49,173 bases of DNA from an uncultured Verrucomicrobiota bacterium (GTDB lineage: Bacteria; Verrucomicrobiota; Verrucomicrobiae; Opitutales; Opitutaceae): positions 1 through 49,173 of the forward strand of contig CAMLQS010000003.1 in NCBI GenBank assembly GCA_946482165.1, written 5' to 3'. Shown piece by piece: positions 15,785-24,338 of the stretch. The notes under the pieces are model-generated. The model was not told the origin of the DNA. It saw nothing but the letters and a program-made list of their open reading frames with translations, and searched no databases. The translations under genes and the position numbers were made by a program. Every line of letters begins with the position of its first letter. Position 1 is the stretch's first letter.

Positions 15785-17804
15785 CCGGGGTCCGTTTTTG
15801 TTCGGATTGGCGCTCGCGCTCGTCGTTCTGCCGGCGCGGGCCTGCGGCCCCTTTTTCCCCAACCGCTATCTTGATGCGAGAGCCGGAGAACTGCTGGCGG
15901 CGCCGGAGGCGTATTTCGCGGACGAGTTGATGCGTTTGCTGCCGGCGGGGACGCCGCGCGTGGCGGAGCGCGAATATGGTTACTTGAGAAGGGAAGCGGG
16001 CGAGTCCGCCTCCGAGCGCACGGCGGAGGCGGATTCGACGGAGCTGCGCGCGGCCTTGCGGGATGGGGGACGCGCGCCGGGCGAAGCGGAGCGTTTGACG
16101 GAAGCGTATCGCGCGGCGCGGGCGGGAGGGGCGTTGGCGCCGACGGGGACACCGGCGGAATTCGCGCTCTATCTGCGCGGGGCGCAGGCGTGGAGGCGGG
16201 GCGAGATCGAGGCGGCGCGAACGGCGTGGCGGGCGGTGATGGATCTGCCCGCCGAGGAGCGTCGGCACCGTTCGGTGTGGGCGGCCTACATGCTGGGGCG
16301 TTCGTATCTGATGCCGAGGCGCGAAGCGGACGAGGAGCGTCCGTGGGAGGTGCTGGACGAAGTCGAAACGCCCGCGGAGGCGGCGGAGACGGCGCGGAGT
16401 TGGCTCGCGCGCGCTGAGGCCTTGGCGGCGGAGGGGGCGTCGGACGTGCTCGGGTTGGCCGGCGAGGCGAAAGGGTGGCGGGCGCGGCTGGCGGCGGAGC
16501 GGAGGGATTTTCGGGGCGCGGCGGGACTGTATCTGGAGCGGCTGGCGGAGGGGGACGACACGGCGGTGCAGTCGTTGCGGCGGCTGGCGCGGCGGATCCT
16601 TCGAGAGGCGAACGTGGACGAGGTCGAGGCGTGCGCGAGGGACGCGAAGACGCGCGGGGTGGTGGTGGCCTTTTTGCTTTCGCGGAGCGGGCCGATTTTC
16701 GACGCGGGCGGCGACCCGGGTTGGACGGCGCGGGCGTTTGGATGGGCGATCGAGCTGCGGCGGGTCGGGGCCCGGGACGTGCCGGGCGCGGATCGGCTGG
16801 CGTGGCTGGCGTATGAGGGAGGCCTGTTCGGTTTGGCGGAAGAGTGGCTTTGCGTCGCCCCGGCGGATTCGGCGGAGACGGATTGGTTGCGCTCGAAGCT
16901 GGCGCTGCGTGGCGGCGATGCGAGAAAGGGCGCGGAGTGGTTGGAACGCGCGTTGAGGGCGGAAGGCTTGCGGGGCGGGCATCGCGCGCTGGCGTGGGCG
17001 GAGCTGGCGCGGGCCCGCATGGCCTTGGACGAGCCGCAGGCGGCCTTGCGGGCGTTTCTGAACGGCGGCCATCAGGAGGACTGCGCGTATGTGGCGGAGC
17101 GCTTGCTCACGACGGAGGAGCTGATGGCGGTGCTCGACGGCGGCCTGGCGGGGGAGGGCGAGGCCGGGGAGGCGCTGGTCGAAGGGCTCCGGTCCTTGCT
17201 GGCGCGGCGGCTGGCGCGCGAGGAGCGAGGCTCGGACGCGTTGCGCTATTTCTCGGCGGAGACGGGAGCGGCGTTCTCCAGGTATCGCGCGGATGTGGAC
17301 GCGGGATTCGACGCGTCGAGGCCGGCGGCGGAACGTGCGGCGGCCTTGTGGCGCGCGGCTCGGGCGCTGAAGGCGGAGGGGATGACGTGGGTGGGCACGG
17401 AGCTGGAGCCGGACTGGGCCGTCCGGGGCGGATATTTCTATTCCCGCCCGGCGGCGGAGTCGCGGGTCGGGGTGTCGAAGCAGGAGGGCGGGATCTTCGC
17501 GCCGACGGCGGCGGAGGAAGAGCGTATCCGAAAACACAAGACGCCGGAGAAGCGCTTCCACCACCGCTACGAGGCGGCGCAGCTGGCGTGGTGGGCGTCG
17601 TCGTTGATGCCGGACCAGGACGAGGCGACGGCGCGGGTGCTTTGCGAGGCGGGGGGCTGGCTCAAAGATCGCGACCCGAAGGCGGCTGAGCCGTTTTATC
17701 GGGCGCTGGTATTGCGCTGCGGGAAAACGGAGCCGGGGCGCGAGGCGGCGGGGCTGAGGTGGTTTCCGCGAGCGAAAAAGGAGGAAGCCTCCCTGGAGCC
17801 GTGA
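15747..17804 (+). CDS. Exported helical-repeat protein of unknown function
   Basis: A 685-residue product. The N-terminal signal is about residues 1-32 (GPFLFGLALALVVLPARA), and the mature part begins CGPFFPNRYLDARAG. The rest is dense in Ala, Arg, Glu, Leu and Trp with recurring helix pairs (AWRRGEIEAARTAWRAVMDLP, WAAYMLGRSYLM, EPFYRALVLRCG), typical of TPR-like alpha-solenoids, though I cannot fix repeat boundaries. The segment KRFHHRYEAAQLAWWASSLMPD (17546-17611) looks like a conserved core. The ATG lies 38 bp before the DUF3142 stop; the tight overlap implies translational coupling. I do not recognise a named family. A role as partner or scaffold of the DUF3142 protein is inference from position only. 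Confidence 0.68.
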   Translation: MKPCSKSSRPANSRGPFLFGLALALVVLPARACGPFFPNRYLDARAGELLAAPEAYFADELMRLLPAGTPRVAEREYGYLRREAGESASERTAEADSTELRAALRDGGRAPGEAERLTEAYRAARAGGALAPTGTPAEFALYLRGAQAWRRGEIEAARTAWRAVMDLPAEERRHRSVWAAYMLGRSYLMPRREADEERPWEVLDEVETPAEAAETARSWLARAEALAAEGASDVLGLAGEAKGWRARLAAERRDFRGAAGLYLERLAEGDDTAVQSLRRLARRILREANVDEVEACARDAKTRGVVVAFLLSRSGPIFDAGGDPGWTARAFGWAIELRRVGARDVPGADRLAWLAYEGGLFGLAEEWLCVAPADSAETDWLRSKLALRGGDARKGAEWLERALRAEGLRGGHRALAWAELARARMALDEPQAALRAFLNGGHQEDCAYVAERLLTTEELMAVLDGGLAGEGEAGEALVEGLRSLLARRLAREERGSDALRYFSAETGAAFSRYRADVDAGFDASRPAAERAAALWRAARALKAEGMTWVGTELEPDWAVRGGYFYSRPAAESRVGVSKQEGGIFAPTAAEEERIRKHKTPEKRFHHRYEAAQLAWWASSLMPDQDEATARVLCEAGGWLKDRDPKAAEPFYRALVLRCGKTEPGREAAGLRWFPRAKKEEASLEP

Positions 17805-17810
17805 GCGGGC

Positions 17811-19274
17811 TCAGGGCGCCTCGACAAGGGCGTGAAGGACTTCGCGGTCGAGGGGAAGGAGGGCGGCGATGACCAGGAGCGATTTGCGTTCGGCGGGCTT
17901 TGACCGATCCGCCGGCAGTCTTTCGGGGACGGAGTGGCCGAGCTTTTCCAGCGATGCCTCGGCGGAACCCGCGATGTCATCGGCGCCTGACCGGCGGGCG
18001 GCGATCCAGAGCGCGACCTGCAAGCGGGCGTCGGACTCCGCGGCGGGCGGGATGGTCGATGCAAATTCGCGCAGCAGATCCGCGTCGGGGGTCCGGACGA
18101 GGGCGGCCAAAACGGTGGTGCGCAGGGCTGGCTCGTCGAAGAGCGGGCGAAGGGCGGCCCGGGCCTCTTGCCCGCGGTCTTCCGCGCTCAGCAGGGCATG
18201 GAGGAGGGAAGCGGTTTCCCCGGGGGGAGCGGGATGAGCGGTGGAAAGCGCGGCGGCCTTGGCGCGATGCGGCTGATTGGCGCCGGTCCAGGAGAACGCG
18301 AGAAACCGGCGGGCGGCTTGGCCCGGCATCAGGCCGGAGAGCGCGATGAGCTCGTCGGACGCGGCGACGAAGTCCTTGCGGTCCAGGGCCGCGCGGGCGC
18401 GCAGGGCGTGTGCGAGACCCGGGTGGGGAAGGGTGATCGGCGGGTCGGCGGCCAGGAGATTGGCGGCCACTCCGGGGTGGCGGATGCTCTCGAAGAAGGC
18501 GCGCAGCCAGAATTCCCGGGGGGCGTCGCGGACCACGAGTTGTCCCAGGGCGAGTCGCGCGAGCTGTTGCGGGCGATCGGAGAGGAGGAGGTCGTCGTGC
18601 CACGAGAGGGCGAGTTCCGCGGCGCGCTCGGGGTGCGCCGCGGCGTTTCGGGCGTGGAGATCGTCGGAGAGACTGAAGAACTTTCCGATGGTGGCGAGGC
18701 GGGCGAGGGCGGTGTTTTCACCGGGTGTTCCCTGGCCGGAGCCGGCGGCGGAGAAGAGCGCGACGGTGGTGGCGTTGAAATCGCCGGAGCGTAGGGCGCC
18801 AAGGGCGAGGTCGCGGAAGTGGGAACGGCGGTGCTCGTCGATGTTTGCCCAGCGAGGGGGCCACGCAACGTCGGCCAAGGGGAGCGTTTTCAGGCCGGAG
18901 CCGAAGCGGAGAAAACCCCATGCTCCGAGAATCAGGACGACGGCGAGGGCGAGCGGCGGTATCGAAAAGACGACGAAAGCGCGGCCCCAGGCGGGGCGGA
19001 TCTCGCGGGCGTCGAGCGAGCAGAAAGCGCCCTTTTCGCGGATTCGCAGGGCGGGGCAGACGACGTGGTAACGGCGGGTGCGGTCGAAACGGAGGCAGGC
19101 TTCGCACCGGGTCTGATGCGCGCGTCCGGAATCGGAACCGGACTGGCAGGGCGAGGGCCCGGGGAGCGCGTTGCCAGAGCCGCCGAGGCGAGCACGCAGG
19201 CGGCGGGCATGGCGCGCTTTCTCGAGATTGAGGCGAAGCAACTCCGGCCAGAGACGAAGCCAGTCAAGCGACAT
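17811..19274 (-). CDS. Membrane protein with N-terminal cysteine cluster, unknown function
   Basis: A 487-residue protein. The N-terminal region has cysteines at 43, 57, 60, 73 and 85; CEAC (57-60) with C73 and C85 could form a zinc ribbon on the cytosolic side. A single transmembrane segment follows at about residues 99-121 (AFVVFSIPPLALAVVLILGAWGF). The remaining 360 residues are Ala/Leu-rich and probably an alpha-helical repeat domain on the far side. The stop lies only 6 bp from the convergent stop of the upstream plus-strand gene. It is 38 bp downstream of the PEP-CTERM gene on the same strand and so probably shares its transcript. No named family is recognised. Confidence 0.62.
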   Translation of the reverse strand: MSLDWLRLWPELLRLNLEKARHARRLRARLGGSGNALPGPSPCQSGSDSGRAHQTRCEACLRFDRTRRYHVVCPALRIREKGAFCSLDAREIRPAWGRAFVVFSIPPLALAVVLILGAWGFLRFGSGLKTLPLADVAWPPRWANIDEHRRSHFRDLALGALRSGDFNATTVALFSAAGSGQGTPGENTALARLATIGKFFSLSDDLHARNAAAHPERAAELALSWHDDLLLSDRPQQLARLALGQLVVRDAPREFWLRAFFESIRHPGVAANLLAADPPITLPHPGLAHALRARAALDRKDFVAASDELIALSGLMPGQAARRFLAFSWTGANQPHRAKAAALSTAHPAPPGETASLLHALLSAEDRGQEARAALRPLFDEPALRTTVLAALVRTPDADLLREFASTIPPAAESDARLQVALWIAARRSGADDIAGSAEASLEKLGHSVPERLPADRSKPAERKSLLVIAALLPLDREVLHALVEAP

Positions 19275-19312
19275 GGGACTGGAGCGGACGCGAGGGCGCT
19301 CCGGCGCGCCCG

Positions 19313-20398
19313 TCAGGCGGCGGACGAACGGCGGCGGCGGAGGAAGAGGAGCCCGCCGAGGCCGGCGCCGAGCACCAGACCGTAGGCGCCGGGCTCGGGC
19401 ACGGGATTGCCGTTGGGGGAAGTGTAGCCGAGGAAGCTGTCGTAGCGGCTGGTGAACCCGGCGGTGTCGGTGCCGTAGGCGTCTTGATTGACTGAATTGT
19501 TCTGGGTTGCGGTGACCGCGGCCCAGAGCATCAGGCGATCGGCGGTGATGGTGTAGCTCGGGCCGACGAAGCCGGTTTGCACCAAGGCGGCGTTGATGTC
19601 GGCCAGCGGGAACGCATAGGTGATCATCGAGTCGAGGTTGATGGGCGAGTTGTTGCCCACCACGTCGTCCTCATACTGCGTCTGCCAGCCGGGGTAGTAG
19701 GTCGACCGGTTGTCGGGCAGCACGACGCCTTGGCCGCCTTGCTTGTCCTGGTTCACGCCGTCGCCGATGGCGATGTTGCTGAAATTGGAGGAGGAGAGCA
19801 GGAGGGCGTTGTTCTGGGCGTTGAGCGCGGGAAGGCCGGTGCGGTTGGCTGTGGGGTAGAAGGGATTGCCGTAGCTCGAGGTGCTCGGGGAGACGTTCTC
19901 GGTCAGCAAGCCGCTGCCCGGGGCTTGGAACACGAGGCCCACTTGGTTGTTCTGCTGGCTCAGGCCCATGTAGAGGTCGAGACGGCCATCGTAGTTGCCG
20001 TCGAAGCCGAAGCGGATGTTCACCAAGTTGCCCGTGGTCTTATACTCGTTCAGCATGATGCGGAACGCGATATGCTCCACGCCATCGATCATTCCGTATT
20101 GGATGAAAAACCCCGGGTTGGCGGTCCCGTTGCCGTTTTGGGACGAAACGAAATCGGAGTCGCCCTGGCCGGTCTGCTGATCGTAGACGGGGTCGAGGAG
20201 ATAGCCTTCGGAGCTGCTGTTCGGGTTGCCGGACTTGGCCCAGATCGGCTTCCAGGTGTCGTAGGTCCAACCGGCGGCCACGCTTCCGGTTCGCGTGATG
20301 CCGTTCACGTCGATCGTGGTCTGGGCGAAACCGGCGGCGGCAGTTGCGACCAGAAGGGCCGCGGCGGAGAGGGGGCGATATAAGCTGCCGGCTTTCAT
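19313..20398 (-). CDS. PEP-CTERM sorted exported protein
   Basis: A 361-residue exported protein. A signal peptide spans about residues 1-25 (MKAGSLYRPLSAAALLVATA, cleavage near GFA-QT). The C-terminus carries a complete PEP-CTERM tag from residue 333: VPEPGAYG, a glycine-rich hydrophobic helix (LVLGAGLGGLLFL) and an RRRR cluster. Such tags are recognised by exosortase-type transpeptidases (EpsH family), and the protein is then released or anchored at the surface. No exosortase is in the window. The mature part is Asn/Gly/Ser/Tyr-rich and beta-prone, with FGFDGNYDGRLDLYMGL suggesting a calcium-loop-like turn. The gene follows the pseudopilin cassette on the same strand after a 211-bp gap, so it may have its own promoter. 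Confidence 0.86.
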   Translation of the reverse strand: MKAGSLYRPLSAAALLVATAAAGFAQTTIDVNGITRTGSVAAGWTYDTWKPIWAKSGNPNSSSEGYLLDPVYDQQTGQGDSDFVSSQNGNGTANPGFFIQYGMIDGVEHIAFRIMLNEYKTTGNLVNIRFGFDGNYDGRLDLYMGLSQQNNQVGLVFQAPGSGLLTENVSPSTSSYGNPFYPTANRTGLPALNAQNNALLLSSSNFSNIAIGDGVNQDKQGGQGVVLPDNRSTYYPGWQTQYEDDVVGNNSPINLDSMITYAFPLADINAALVQTGFVGPSYTITADRLMLWAAVTATQNNSVNQDAYGTDTAGFTSRYDSFLGYTSPNGNPVPEPGAYGLVLGAGLGGLLFLRRRRSSAA

Positions 20399-20609
20399 GA
20401 TAACATTTTTACTAACATGAGCGCCTCGGCTCCCAAGTCGGCATACAGGCTAGGCCGGAACGGGTTTATCCGCTTCCCGTTTCCGGCGCATGAAGAAGAC
20501 CGCTTCTACGAGGAGAGATGCGATGGCGACTAGGCCCGAACGGATAGTATGCGCATGATTACGATGCGTGTGCGGTCTGGGGGATTTCTCGGGTGCGCGA
20601 GAGTCTTGA

Positions 20610-22382
20610 TCAGAAGTTCATCAACGAGGCGTAGGTCACCGAGCTGGCGTTGGTGACCTTGGAGGTGCGGTCGCCTTCGGAGACCAATTCGTCCCAGTCG
20701 TTGATCCCGAGTTTGCTGTTGTTTTCCAAGTTGGCGAGGGACTCGTCGTAGTAGAACCCGTCGTTGCCGGTGAAGGTGAGATCGTAGCCGATGAGCGAGC
20801 CGTAGATGAAGCCGGAGTTGCCGCCGCCTTTGGCGGAGATACTGGCGTTGGGGGCGTCGACCACGGCGCTGAGGTTGCCGTTGCCGGAGATCTTGAAGGA
20901 TTGGGGGCCAATGCGCGCGGTTTCCTCGTCGGAGCGAGTGCCGATCAGCCAAAAGTTGTTCGGCTGGCCGGGTATGACGCCGGTGTTGGTGTAGGTTCCG
21001 GCGGTGTTTATTTCAGTGGTTCCGGCGACGGGCGCGGTGGTGTAGCCGGCTTCTTTCAGGACTTGGTAGTTGGTGTTAGGCGAGCTCACCGTCTTAGTCG
21101 TCCCATCGGTGTAGGTGGTGACGGTCGTGCGCTGTTCCGTGTAGTTCCACCCGATGACTGTATTCTTATCCTGCCCCTTGCCCATTTGTTCGGTGACGTT
21201 GGACACCTTTACGGTGGTGGTCACGGAGACCACGTTGGATGCGGGAGGGGAATAATCTTGGGTGATGACTTCGTTGGCGGAGCCTTTGCCGCCGATGTCC
21301 ACGTTGCCGTCGGTGTAGATTTTGAGGCTGGCGGCGGTGTAGCTGGTTGCTCCGGTGGTGGTGTTGGTGACCAAGGTGCCGCCGATGTTGATGGAGCCGG
21401 AACCGCCGCCAACGGTGACACCGCCAATACCGTCGACCACGAGGACCACATTTTTCCCCGGGGTGATGGTGAGTGTGCTGCCGTTAAGGCTGAGCTCCGA
21501 AGCGCGGTAGTAATAGACGCCGTCCGAACGGGCTGTGTCGCCGCCACGTGGAAGGGTATAGTCGCCGGTGATGGCACCAAGAGAGACGTCGGTGCTGGGG
21601 GCGGCCTGAACTTCCAAGTCCGTGGAGAAGTTGGTGCTGACACTGCCGGGGTCCTTGACGCCATTGGGAGTGCCAAAGGGGCCGATGTAGCCGTTTGTGC
21701 CGACCTGGATCGCATCGAGGCTGCTGCCGCCGACCGCTGCGGTGCCGTTTACATCAGCCTGACCGGAGTTGAGGGAGGCGTCGAGCGTGAGCGTGGCGAG
21801 CGGCACGTTGTCGTTCATCACGCCGGTGCTAAAAGGGACGTAGGCGGTGGTCGCGTCCTTGTCGGGATCCGAGTTCCAGCTGGCCATCTCGACTTGGTTG
21901 CCGTTGGCGACGATGCCCTTGCGGCCGAGGCCGCCGACGCTGTAGCGGGATTTCTTGGTGAGGGTCACCTTGATCCATTTCTCGATGGGGGCGCCGGTAG
22001 GCGGAGTAACGATGGCACGGGCGACCACGTAGGCGTTCGCGCCGCTCTTGGCGTAAACCTTCACGGCGGTCGTTGCGCCGCCTTCGACGCCTTCCATGGT
22101 GAAGCTCTTGCGGTAGGCGCCGCCGCCGGCGTCGTCCCAGCCGGACCAAGCGTAGGAGGAGTCCTTGTTGATCTCCCAGAGCGCCTGCTCAAGGCCAGAC
22201 TCCGCGATGTTCATCGCCACACCTTGATAGAAGGTGCGGTAGGAGAGCTTGGACGCCGTCGTCGAGATCTGAAGGAAGGACCCGAGGGAAATCGCGATGA
22301 CGAGGCTGAAAAGCAGGGCGACGATGAGCACCGAGCCGCGGCGGCGGGAGCGGGCTGGGAGGGGGCGGCGACGGGAGGACAT
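20610..22382 (-). CDS. PilX-like pilus assembly protein, cassette 1
   Basis: A 590-residue minor-pilin-associated protein. It starts with basic residues (MSSRRRPLPARSRRRG), then a membrane anchor (SVLIVALLFSLVIAISLGSF, about 16-36) and the PilX-type heptad stretch with NIAESGLEQALWEIN. PilX-like subunits lack a classical prepilin cleavage site and help prime pilus assembly. The long C-terminal part (Gly/Ser/Thr-rich, with ISAKGGGNSGFIYGSLIGYDLTF cut into repeated short strands) looks like a right-handed beta-solenoid. The ATG at 22382-22380 is preferred over a TTG two codons upstream. It follows the PulJ-like gene by 2 bp. A paralogue is at 24339-25739; both share an IGPFGT..GV motif. Confidence 0.78.
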   Translation of the reverse strand: MSSRRRPLPARSRRRGSVLIVALLFSLVIAISLGSFLQISTTASKLSYRTFYQGVAMNIAESGLEQALWEINKDSSYAWSGWDDAGGGAYRKSFTMEGVEGGATTAVKVYAKSGANAYVVARAIVTPPTGAPIEKWIKVTLTKKSRYSVGGLGRKGIVANGNQVEMASWNSDPDKDATTAYVPFSTGVMNDNVPLATLTLDASLNSGQADVNGTAAVGGSSLDAIQVGTNGYIGPFGTPNGVKDPGSVSTNFSTDLEVQAAPSTDVSLGAITGDYTLPRGGDTARSDGVYYYRASELSLNGSTLTITPGKNVVLVVDGIGGVTVGGGSGSINIGGTLVTNTTTGATSYTAASLKIYTDGNVDIGGKGSANEVITQDYSPPASNVVSVTTTVKVSNVTEQMGKGQDKNTVIGWNYTEQRTTVTTYTDGTTKTVSSPNTNYQVLKEAGYTTAPVAGTTEINTAGTYTNTGVIPGQPNNFWLIGTRSDEETARIGPQSFKISGNGNLSAVVDAPNASISAKGGGNSGFIYGSLIGYDLTFTGNDGFYYDESLANLENNSKLGINDWDELVSEGDRTSKVTNASSVTYASLMNF

Positions 22383-22384
22383 GA

Positions 22385-23002
22385 TCAAAAGGGTTTGTTG
22401 CGGAGGACGTAGCGGGCGGAGATGACGTTGTTGGTCGCGTCGGCCAAGGTGCTGCGGATGCGAATGGCGGAGAGGGAGATCTGCACCATCTTCGTGTCGT
22501 TCTTGAGCAGCGTGTCGCTGGTGACGGCGATGCTCGGATTGATGGCGGCGAGGCCGGTCGCCTCGCTGTATTTGTAGGCGGTGAAGGAGAGCGACTGGAT
22601 GCCCGAGACGAGGGTCTGGGTCGCGAGGGTGGTGTTGTCGGTGCGAACGAGGGTGTTGGCGGTGGAGTTGTAGGTGTAGGTGATCGATTTGCTGTCCGGC
22701 GGGATCAGGGTGATGGCGACGAGCGTTCCGTCGCTTTTGCGGGTCCAGTTGACGCTTTCGGTCATGCGCGCATCGATGGCGAAGGTCTCCAGCGCGTTGC
22801 GCGCCTGCTTCTCCATTTCGATGTAGTTGTTCAGCAGGTAGCCGCTGCGGTTGATCATCAGCACGGAGCTGAGCACCGCGGCCAATACGACGGCGCCAAG
22901 CCCCATGGAAACGAGGAGCTCGACCAGCGTAAAGCCGTGGCGGCGCCGCCCGCGGTTACGTAGAGCTCTTGTTGAGCGTGTAGTAGTAGTTGTAGAGGCC
23001 AT
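22385..23002 (-). CDS. PulJ/PilW-like prepilin, cassette 1
   Basis: A 205-residue type IV prepilin-like protein. The leader is basic and ends at Gly23, followed by F24 and the conserved Glu28 (HGFTLVELLVS), then a hydrophobic N-terminal helix to about residue 50. This is the N-methylation/cleavage signature processed by PilD-type prepilin peptidase. Length and the following globular beta-rich domain resemble minor pseudopilins of the PulJ/PilW type. The start at 23002 overlaps the end of the PilV-like gene by 47 bp, and its stop precedes the PilX-like start by 2 bp, so the three genes are translationally coupled. It ends ARYVLRNKPF; the paralogue at 25744-26376 ends similarly. Confidence 0.85.
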   Translation of the reverse strand: MASTTTTTRSTRALRNRGRRRHGFTLVELLVSMGLGAVVLAAVLSSVLMINRSGYLLNNYIEMEKQARNALETFAIDARMTESVNWTRKSDGTLVAITLIPPDSKSITYTYNSTANTLVRTDNTTLATQTLVSGIQSLSFTAYKYSEATGLAAINPSIAVTSDTLLKNDTKMVQISLSAIRIRSTLADATNNVISARYVLRNKPF

Positions 23003-23489
23003 TTTTGCAGTAACGGGTGCTGCTGGTGCGCTTGTGGGCCACGCCATCGATGCCGCGCCAGCTGACGGTCATGTCTATCTTGATGATCTCGTCATCCGAA
23101 CCGGCGAGATAGGCGGCGGAACGCGTGCGGGTGAAGGTCCGGTTCATCTCGTTGAAGAGCTGTATTTCCGCCGGGGTATTCTGTGGGAAAATGGTCGCGA
23201 TGTTGATCTCGGTCGGTTCCGGGCCGATCAGGGCTTCGACGCGGCTCCAGCTCAGCATGCGCATCCGCTCCATCTCGCTTTGCATGATCTGCGCCGCGAG
23301 GGTGGTCTTTCGGGCGGTGTCCAGCGACCGGAAGCCCGACTGCATCACGAGGATCGAGGACGAGATCGCGAAAAGCATCACGAAGGTCGCCATCAGGACC
23401 TCGACGATGGTGAAGCCGGCGGTGGCGCTACCGCGGAGCCGGCGGCGAAGCGCGCGCGGGCGGGACGGGCGGGGTTGCGTCGTATCCAT
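22956..23489 (-). CDS. PilV-like prepilin, cassette 1
   Basis: A 177-residue prepilin-like protein, first gene of the downstream pseudopilin triad. A basic leader of 25 residues ends in Gly25, then F26 and Glu30 (TAGFTIVEVLMATFVMLF), a complete class-III signal and hydrophobic helix. The body contains AQIMQSEMERMRMLSW, typical of PilV/PulI-type minor pseudopilins, and ends with TRYCKNGLYNYYYTLN. The ATG at 23489 is chosen; an upstream in-frame start would add 12 residues. The response regulator gene ends 96 bp upstream, with a hairpin in between. Its paralogue is at 26351-26815. Confidence 0.85.
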   Translation of the reverse strand: MDTTQPRPSRPRALRRRLRGSATAGFTIVEVLMATFVMLFAISSSILVMQSGFRSLDTARKTTLAAQIMQSEMERMRMLSWSRVEALIGPEPTEINIATIFPQNTPAEIQLFNEMNRTFTRTRSAAYLAGSDDEIIKIDMTVSWRGIDGVAHKRTSSTRYCKNGLYNYYYTLNKSST

Positions 23490-23545
23490 GCGCCAGATAC
23501 TAGCGCATCGGCCATGGTCCCGCACAGGGGCGGAGGGCCCGAATT

Positions 23546-23570
23546 TTCGGGCCTGCGGCTCAGGCCCGAA
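23546..23570. terminator. Hairpin between response regulator and PilV-like gene
   Basis: TTCGGGCCTG and CAGGCCCGAA form a perfect 10-bp stem with a 5-nt loop, 16 bp downstream of the response regulator stop. There is no T-run on either strand. It may partly terminate the regulator transcript or stabilise an RNA end before the next pseudopilin cassette. Confidence 0.5.
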
Positions 23571-23585
23571 CGGGCTTGAGGGGAA

Positions 23586-24275
23586 CTACGGGGTTTTTGG
23601 CCCGGATTGCACCCAGAGCGCGGCGGCCTGGGAGCGCCGCTTGACCTTCAGCTTGTCGAAGACGTTCACGAGGTAGTTCTTTACCGTGTTGTCGCTGAGG
23701 CCGAGCTGGCTGCCGATCTCCTTGTTGGTGCGGCCTTCGGCGACGAGGGCGAGCACGCGGCGCTCCTGCGCGGAGAGAAGGGAGAGGGCGTTGCCGGAGT
23801 CCCGGCCCGAGCCGGTGCGGCCGGCGCGGACAAGGTCCAGGACGCGTTCGACCAAGCCGGTGCCGAGGATGGATTCGCCGTTGTGAAGGCTGACGATGGC
23901 CTCGATGAGGCGCTCGGGCTCGACCTCCTTCATGAGGTAGCCGTGCGCGCCCGAGACGATCGCCTGGTGCACGAAGTCGTCGTTGGCGAAAGAGGTGAGC
24001 ATCAGGATCCGGGCCGAAGGGTGGTCCTTGAGGATCGCGCGGCAGGCCTCGAAGCCGTCGCCGTCGGGCAGGCGGATGTCGAGGAGAACGACGTCGGGTT
24101 TGCACGCGCGGGCGACGGATACCGCTTCGGCGACGGTGCCGGCTTCGCCGGCCACGAGGAGCTCGGCCTGCGGGTGCTTGCCTTCGAGGAGGCCGCGCAC
24201 GCCGCGACGAACGAGGGCGCTGTCGTCAACGAGGAGGAGGCGGATGCGGGGCGGATGCGTATCGGCGGAGGCCAT
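23586..24275 (-). CDS. NarL/FixJ-type response regulator
   Basis: A 229-residue two-component response regulator. The receiver domain (about 11-128) has the acidic pair D17-D18 (LLLVDDSALVRRG), the phosphoacceptor Asp66 (DVVLLDIRLPDGDG), a Thr/Ser switch in ILMLTSF, and a conserved Lys in GYLMKE. A LuxR-type helix-turn-helix is at about 165-220 (LSAQERRVLALVAEGRTNKEIGSQ followed by VKNYLVNVFDKL). It lies between two paralogous pseudopilin cassettes and one cassette downstream of a HisKA_3 kinase, the kinase class that normally pairs with NarL-type regulators. The natural inference is that it responds to that kinase and controls pseudopilin genes; its DNA targets cannot be seen. Confidence 0.93.
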   Translation of the reverse strand: MASADTHPPRIRLLLVDDSALVRRGVRGLLEGKHPQAELLVAGEAGTVAEAVSVARACKPDVVLLDIRLPDGDGFEACRAILKDHPSARILMLTSFANDDFVHQAIVSGAHGYLMKEVEPERLIEAIVSLHNGESILGTGLVERVLDLVRAGRTGSGRDSGNALSLLSAQERRVLALVAEGRTNKEIGSQLGLSDNTVKNYLVNVFDKLKVKRRSQAAALWVQSGPKTP

Positions 24276-24338
24276 ACAAATAAGTTGCCGGCGGGCAGCG
24301 CCAGAAAGCGCCCCCCGGGCGCGACGCGCAAGCGCGTT

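Noticed and set aside
14997..17564. 855-residue minus-strand open frame
   Set aside because: Antisense to the DUF3142 and CGPFFP genes; Arg/Pro-rich with no domain.
23546..23570. Strong intrinsic terminator
   Set aside because: The stem is perfect but there is no T-run on either strand, so only a weak terminator or RNA-stability role is claimed.
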